Shown: positions 57,840 through 64,000 of the stretch, piece by piece | Layout of the letters: each line of letters begins with the position of its first letter | How positions within the stretch are numbered: position 1 is the first letter of the stretch | Source: Podocnemis expansa | Taxonomy: Eukaryota; Chordata; Testudines; Podocnemididae | Assembly (NCBI GenBank): GCA_007922195.1 | Contig: ML682013.1 | Location: forward strand, 18,669,882-18,733,881 | Direction of reading: 5' to 3' | Length of the DNA: 64,000 bases | Notes under the pieces: generated by a model | The model's database searches: none | What the model saw: the letters and a program-made list of their open reading frames with translations, nothing else | What the model was told of the DNA's origin: nothing | Position numbers and translations under genes: made by a program

Positions 57840-58490
57840 CCACAGGTGACCCTGACAATTACAGCCCAGTAAGCTTAATTTCAGTACCAGAAAATTGGTT
57901 GAAATAAAAATAAAGAACAGAATTATCTGACACAAAGATTAACACATTTTTTTAGGAAGGAACCTTGTTTTTGTAAAGGGAAATCATGCCTCATCAATCT
58001 ACTAGCATTCTTTTAAGAGGTCAACAACCATGCGGACAAGTGTTATGCAGGGGATACAACGTTCTTAGATTTCAGAAAGCTTTTGACTAGGTCCCTCACC
58101 AAAGGATCTTAAGCAAAATAAGTTGTCCTAGGATAAGTGGGAGCGTTCTTCCCTGAATCAGGAACTCATTAAAAGATAAGAAACAAAGGGTTGGAATGCA
58201 TGGTCAGTTTTCAGAATGAAGAGATTTAAACAGTGGTATTCCCTAGGGATCTGTATTGGAACCAGTACTTTTCAACATATTCATAAATGATCTGGGAAAA
58301 GAGATAAACAGTCATGTGACAAAATTTGCAGATGATATCAAACTATTCAAGATAGTTTAATCCAAAGCAGACTACAAAGACTTAAAAAAGGATCTCACAA
58401 AAGCGGATCACTGGGCAACAAATTTGATGTTGATAAATGAAAAATCATGCACATTGAAAAATGTAAACCCAACTGAACATATAAAATGAT
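57840..58490 (+). pseudogene. CR1 ORF2 reverse transcriptase remnant
   Basis: In different frames one sees CFCKGKSCLINLLAF (RT block 2a type), FLDFRKLLT (block 3, LDFSKAFD), GSVLEPVLFNIFINDLGK (block 4, GSVLGPLLFNIFINDL) and KFADDIKLFK (block 5) with the polymerase FADD motif at 58,325-58,336. Then DLKKDLTKADHWATNL follows. The GSVL to FADD part is uninterrupted, and a TAA comes shortly after it. The element is inactive. Confidence 0.85.
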
Positions 58491-58510
58491 AGGGCCTAAA
58501 TTAGCTAAAT

Positions 58511-60595
58511 AATCAAACTGACTAAATAAATTTGCTAGATAATCAAAATAAAGAACATTGAAAAAGGAATACTATGTTTAAAGTTAATTTTACATAGATA
58601 TTTGAAGAAAAAGTTTAAAATGGGATTGGTTCAGTCAGACAACTATCCAAACCATTGACCACAACTAGATTTCTTCTCAGTTAATTTTAAATCATAAGAG
58701 TAACATTTTACATATCTGTTGAGGTTTTCCTGGATACCACCATTCTGAATTATCTGAATTTGTCATTTTTCAGCCTCGTTTCTTTTTCTGAAATACCAAA
58801 GGAATTAAGTGCTCAGAGTTGTTACAAATAGAACTGACATTGTAAGTCCCTTGCAAGCCTTAAGTATTATTTGCAAGTGTCTGTCTTAAAATCACTTTCT
58901 AATGCAATGCATGCCCTAAGTTCATAAGATAATTTGCCACAAACATTAATTTTGTTGATGAATCACAGGATCTCCTGAATCTTTTCAGTATTTCCTAGTT
59001 AAATCAGTCAGAACAGCTAGAGAAAGTAAAATAATTCTTAATTATCATAACTCTTTTTAAAATGCTTTCTAGTGTCTCTTCAGTTTCCATAACTCAAGCT
59101 TGAAAGTTATTTATTTTTATAGCCTGCTTCACGACATCACACATTCCGCACAATTGGTATACTACATGAAACTATTTAAATATTGCTTTCAACTTTTTGG
59201 AGCCTTTTGTTTTACCAGACTTCTGTGTTACTTCACTGTGCAATTTACTGAAGACTAGTAATTATTAGGACATGTGGTAGGCGTTTATCACAAGTAACAT
59301 CATACTACCCACTTTGTGATCAAGACACAATAGGGCAAATGGTACAATTAAAGGCATATTCTATGGTGCATAACAATAGAAGCCTTGTGACATGGCAAGA
59401 TTAAGAAAAGGCTCAAACATCTTTAAAACTACTCATTATCACCAGTTAAAATGTGCATGTCTGACCTTTATGATAATCAGTAGTATTCCACTAGTGCACT
59501 ATACAGCTAAATAAGCTTTAGTTTAGGCACAGATTTCTTTATGATGACCTACAGTTAACTTGACTGATCTCAGAGCTGATGCAGACAATGAATCAACCCA
59601 TCAGTGGTCATAATGATAGGCCATTATCTTTATCTACCAATTTATGGTGACAGGCATGAAACAGTACTGTAGATTTTCCTGCACAGCACAGTAGTATTTA
59701 AATGTTGACTGCTACATATATCAGATTAACAAGGTTGCAAAGTTGCTGAGAAACCCATTCCCTGAGGTGTAGATTCACCCTGTGGTGTGATTATATCATA
59801 AGGTATATCAAAGATAATTGCTTAGTTTATTATCCTGTTGTCTTTTATGTCAGTCCATAATTGTGAATTCAGAAGTCCCTTGATGTTGGTCTTCCAGTTC
59901 CCTTATGACCTCCCATTAACCCCATTCATTTTAATTAGAATTTATTATTATTTTTATTATTAAAGTGTAGAATTTGAAAACTAAATAGATGTCTCCAGAT
60001 GACGTACAACATCTTGATATAACTCCAGTAACAAAGAGGCCCATATGATATTCAGCCAACACTGAAAAGAACCCCTGACAGTTCTTTCAACCCTTCTTTT
60101 GTCTGCCACCCTTGCCAAAACTTGGACATCAAGATTCTAAACGCTATAACCAGCGTGAGTGTAATTCTTGACTAGAGTCTTAATAACCTAGAGTGCAATG
60201 ATCTAAAAAAGTAAAGCAGGATGCTCATATTCACATCCTTTCCTATAGAATGGTCCTATCAATAAAATATAAACTAGTTGTGTCTTAGATGTCATTTTCC
60301 TTGATGGTACTAGAATATGATAGTATATTTTGCTTAGCTCGTACACTATATTTTGATAGGATAATTTAGCATGTACCAATAAAACATAATGTGAAACTTC
60401 AAGTTTCCAGAAACAGTTAAAAACCATGGCCTGGCTAGTACAGATAAGTAGTCATTCATAATTCCTCCTAATGTATACAATAGTAATCTGTATGTACCTA
60501 GAAAATCTGGCTACTTCCTATACTTCAAAGTCATTGCCTTTGCTATGAGACCCAGAAAATGCTTCAGGATTCATTATGACATGTGGAATATATAT
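58511..60595. other. AT-rich non-coding stretch; one related palindromic fragment
   Basis: At 59,764-59,807, CCTGAGGTGTAGATTCACCC and GGTGTGATTATATCATAAGG resemble one arm of the palindrome at 60,596. The rest shows no recognised feature. Confidence 0.4.
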
Positions 60596-60743
60596 GCAAT
60601 AAGGCATGACAGGGAGTGTGGTTATCATAAGATAATCACACCCCTGGGTTATTACAAAGCATGAGGTGCAGTCGAGCACCTCTCATTCCCCCTGGGGTGT
60701 GATTATATCATGATAAGCACACTTCCTGCAGTTACCTTATTGC
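60596..60743. mobile_element. Palindromic MITE-like element, 148 bp
   Basis: The left arm GCAATAAGGCATGACAGGG, AGTGTGGTTATCAT, ATAATCACACCCC pairs with the right arm GGGGTGTGATTATATCATGA, TAAGCACACTTCCTG, CCTTATTGC. The centre carries GAGGTGC and GCACCTC around 60,668. The whole unit is an imperfect hairpin, as in a MITE. No target duplication could be assigned and the family is unnamed here. Confidence 0.65.
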
Positions 60744-62539
60744 TTTTATAAAAAAGTCTTTGTTGAGAAGAACTATTTTTTTACTTAAAGATTATAAAGT
60801 TGGCAGTTTACAATATCGAACAGTAGTTCCAGCTAAACTTGATAGTTTATATGCAGTAATCTACTCTTTTAGAATTTACAGCTGCCAAAGCCAATAAGAA
60901 ATCATCAATCCAAGCAGGTTTCCATTATTCGGCATGTGCTCAAATGACTCATCCTGGAGAGAATGTGTGTATATCCCAGAGAACCCCATGTCCAGTGACT
61001 TACTGCTGGACGCATTTCTTTAAAAAACCTAAGATACCGGAGTAAGGGTTTATCAAATGTTTTAACAAGTCATACTTCAAGCAAAATGTAGGCTAAAGTA
61101 ATTGGAAGAAATTCCAGCCTGCAGTGCAGCAAAAAATTCATAACTCCCCTTCCCTAAATCCCCAGTTAGGTGTCTTCCACATATACAGGGTGACAATTTA
61201 ATTTAGGGTCCTGCATAAACTACAAAATCCCACTGCTGTCATTCAGATTGTAGCCTAAGGGGTCTAATGTGATCGTTTGGATTTACAAACACCTGCCTTG
61301 GATTATGCCGTATGTTCTTAGTGGCTCTCGGATGTGTGCTCTGTCCAGTATTCTGCTTATCTAGTGCTTTGAGAAGCTGTAACAACAGACAGTATATTAC
61401 GGAGTTACATCAAAGAACAATTTATCCATTAGGAAGGCCACATTCCAATTTCAGATATATTCAATGGGGGCAGGGGATGCATATGTTAGGATAGAATTTG
61501 GCTCTGGACCATTTATGAGTAACATGTTTCACCTAACATCAGCAAGACATAAAGTAAAGTGTCAAGTTTAAGTAGGCCCTTGTCACCACAAACCTACAGA
61601 TTTAAGAGGCAGGGGTAGGAACACTGACGCAACTACACTGGATGAAAGGAAAACAATGCCAATCACCTATGGTCCTCAGCAGCATCCAGATAGGGGAGTT
61701 ATAGTGCAGCACAAGGACGTACATTGCAGTTCACACTGGGCACAGTCTGGGCTGGACAGACAAAGCCTTAGTGATCATGTAATTAAAGGCTATATCATAA
61801 AGCATAAGGGACCAAATTAAGACTGGATGGGCAAAACATAATCTTGGCATTTTTCCCACTTCAATGCTTCACTGTGCAGCCTTAAAATTCTTTTAATGTG
61901 TGCTCTTCTGTAATAAGATAAATAGTGGATTTCATGCTACAATAAAATGATTCCTAACTCCCTACGGACCCCTTTCTGGTGGCCGATAGGACAGAATAAA
62001 AGGTGTGGAAGAGAAGGGAAAGACTTGGGAGGCTGGGAGAATGGATAGTTCATAAGACGCTCCTGTGAAGTGGCATGCAAAATTAAAGGCTGAACTACTG
62101 CAAAATATTTATTTATGAACCTCTAATCTTCCCATTTATTTATTGTTTTGAAATTCAGTTACTTGACTCCCATGAATCTCCTTTGCTGGGCTCAAAATGC
62201 TCTGTGGTACCAGTGAGGGTGAAAGTGTATAGCTAGCCTTTTTCTGGTTCCCCAAGAGCAGATGACAACTGCTGGCTGAAAAAGATGGGCACAAAGATGG
62301 GTTTGTAAGGCATGTCTGGTACTGCATGCATTAGAGGGGAATTAGGGATTAGAGATTTCAGAATCTACTGGATTCTCTGGATTGATTCCCCTGGCTGCAG
62401 CTGTCAGTGTTTGTTCTCTTCTGTAGTGTAAACTCAGGCAACCCAAGGGAAGTTAGCTTTTAAAAGCTGTAGGATCCATATTCCACTCGAGTCCAAGGAA
62501 GGCTGAAAGTCCAGGAAGTTGATCATGCATCAGAATTTC
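60744..62539. other. Non-coding stretch, nothing recognised
   Basis: No gene, RNA or recognisable mobile element. The short frame at 61,312-61,494 is not protein-like. Confidence 0.35.
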
Positions 62540-64000
62540 TATTCTGTATCAGAGTGGTCATCTATCTAGTCCAGTATCCCATCTCTGATAGTGACGACCA
62601 CCAAATGCTTCAGAAGAAAATGCAAGGAACTCCAGAGCAGGCAGATGTGATCATCATAGTCTTATGCTAATTCCAAATAGTTAGGGGTAAATTTGAGCCC
62701 CAAAGCACAGGGCTTTTGATCATTTTCCATATTTTATTTATTTTTAGCATTAGCTAGTAAAACTCTGGATATATTTATTATCCATACACATTTCCATTCC
62801 CTTTCAGAAGCTTGCTTAATTCATGGCTTCGACAATATCAGGAGGCAATGAGTTTGAAAGTCCAATACTTGTGTGAAAAATTAATTCCTTTTATGACTCT
62901 TTTAATTTTGCCACTTTCCTGTTTAGTTGAATGTCCTCTTGTGTGAGAACAGACCCTCCCAACCTACCATCTGAAAGCATTCACTATTTTATACCTTTTT
63001 ATTATGATTCTTCTTATTTAGCTCCTTTTGAATGGAAAGAATCCCAGTCTCTTATCATATGAGCTTTTTACAATGCCTCAATCTTTCTCATCACTAATCT
63101 CTGAATCTGCTCTAATTCTGCAATATCTCTTAAGAAAAGGAAACATTAACAGTCTATGCAGTGTTCCAAATGAGGCCACAACAGTAATTTATATAATAGT
63201 ATTAAAATATTTTTCCATTCATGTTTCTTATGAATACTAATACCTCATTTGCTTGGTCGGCACACTGAGCAAAGGTCTTCATTGAGCTCTCCACAGTGAT
63301 GCCCACGTCCCTTTCCTAAGTTCATACAATTACTCTAGAACCTTGCAAGAAGTATAAACAGTTCAAGTTCTTCATTTTAATATGCATTACTGTGCCTTTA
63401 TCAACAGTGAACTGCCATTATGTTGCCCAGTCATCTAGATTGGATAGGTCCCTCTCAAGTTCCTCACAATCTTTTCTAGATTTGACTAACATAAATAAAT
63501 TTGTCAACTGCAACTTTTGCTACATTCCTTTCCAAGTTGTTCAACAAACATTCCTTTCCAAGTTGTTAGTAAATATGTAAGACAATGCCAGACCTAATGC
63601 AAAACCACCTAATACTAAAGAACCACACTGTTAATTTTTCCCATGATAAAAATTAACCATTCATTTCTACTCTCTTTCTTGTCTCTTAGAAAATATTTAA
63701 TCCATAATAATGTTTTGTTGCCCGCTCCACAACATTTCTTTAGCAACTTCTCACAAGGGATCACATAAAGACCTTTTGAAAAATCTAAATTGTCAATCTG
63801 TTTACTTTTACTGAGATATTTTAAATTTTTTAATAGATTAGTGAGACATGACTTTCCTTTACAGAAACAGTATTGGTTAGAAACTTTCATATCACTGCCT
63901 TTCAGGTGTTTTAATATTTTATTTTTAATTACCTTTCAACCAATTTTCCAGGTCCAGCTGTAAACAGGATCTTTTATTCTGTGGATATACCCCCTGAAGT
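62540..64000 (-). mobile_element. CR1 LINE, antisense, running off the window
   Basis: From 62,540 the plus strand follows antisense CR1 order: ATCAGAGTGGTCATCTATCT, AGTCCAGTATCCCATCTCTG, GAGGCAATGAGTTTGAAAGT, CTCCACAGTGATGCCCACGT, TCAACAGTGAACTGCCATTA, TTGCCCAGTCATCTAGATTG. Near 63,615-63,890 the minus strand encodes NQYCFCKGKSCLTNLLKN and LDFSKGLY, RT blocks of ORF2. The region matching the YADD block is eroded. Sense strand is minus; its 3' end is near 62,540 and its 5' part lies beyond 64,000. Confidence 0.8.
63522..63567. repeat. 26-bp tandem duplication inside the antisense CR1
   Basis: ACATTCCTTTCCAAGTTGTT occurs at 63,522 and again at 63,548, joined by CAACAA. It is a local duplication specific to this copy. 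Confidence 0.9.

Larger units (their letters stand above)
55700..58510 (+). mobile_element. Long CR1 LINE remnant: ORF1 esterase, endonuclease, reverse transcriptase
   Basis: Three CR1 domains occur in order on the plus strand: the ORF1 SGNH/esterase part (55,851-56,273), the C-terminal part of the endonuclease (about 56,740-57,075) and reverse transcriptase (about 57,840-58,490). All have stops and frameshifts in the ORF2 part. The ORF2 C-terminus and 3' UTR expected next are missing: after the residues equivalent to the start of the 51,930 copy, the sequence becomes unrecognisable. Since CR1 copies are usually truncated at the 5' side, this copy probably lost its 3' end by deletion or rearrangement. 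Confidence 0.85.

Noticed and set aside
63615..63890. 91-codon minus-strand frame as a host gene
   Set aside because: It carries RT block motifs (CFCKGKSCLTNLL, LDFSK) and is part of the antisense CR1.
1..64000. Prokaryotic-type systems, CRISPR arrays, toxin or phage genes
   Set aside because: No operon-like coding, spaced direct repeats of CRISPR type, or recognisable genes of these kinds were seen; repeat content is that of an amniote nuclear genome.

Overview
The window looks like a vertebrate (amniote) nuclear genome and most probably a turtle, with a crocodilian or other archelosaur as the alternative. The base composition is AT-rich with short GC-rich islands. There are no operons, no long open frames and no intact protein-coding genes. 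The repeats are typical of turtles and their relatives: many CR1 LINE copies, diverged MIR-type SINEs, non-autonomous hAT elements with 8-bp target duplications, Harbinger-like MITEs ending in GGCTATGTCTACACT-type inverted repeats, and a palindromic MITE with AGCCGTGTTAGTCT ends. The species assignment is an inference from repeat content recalled from memory, not from a search.

Layout. 0-9 kb: the end of a hAT element at the left edge, diverged old repeats, a TAAT-rich non-repetitive stretch at 3.8-4.75 kb, and an inverted-repeat pair at 6-7 kb. 9.2-16 kb: a GC-rich hAT element with a near-perfect hairpin (9.2-10.4 kb), an unassigned GC-rich block (11.65-12.25 kb), a promoter-to-poly(A) look-alike (12.8-13.6 kb), a hAT nested in an older repeat (14.75-15.32 kb), and a MITE. 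17-25 kb: mostly single-copy AT-rich DNA with CR1 fragments on both strands. 25.9-28.9 kb: several short plus-strand stretches that read like exons or fossil exons, interrupted by an antisense CR1 and a MIR; the best is an open frame at 28,654-28,905. 30.8-33.7 kb: two further hAT elements, the second an inverted relative of the one at 9.2 kb. 36.9-42 kb: MIRs, a CR1 tail, and a dense cluster of MITEs. 42-50 kb: largely single-copy, with one MITE, a MIR and one possible microexon. 50.6-52.75 kb: two hAT elements back to back in the same target site, then two CR1 tails. 55.7-58.5 kb: a long decayed CR1 with remnants of the ORF1 esterase, endonuclease and reverse transcriptase. 60.6 kb: a palindromic element. 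62.5 kb to the end: an antisense CR1 that runs out of the window.

No gene could be named. The window is best read as intergenic DNA or a long intron. No prokaryotic, phage, CRISPR or toxin system was seen, and nothing supports a new multi-gene system. The points most worth following are the coding-like segments at 25.9-28.9 kb, the shared-target hAT pair, the hAT hairpin and the MITE cluster.
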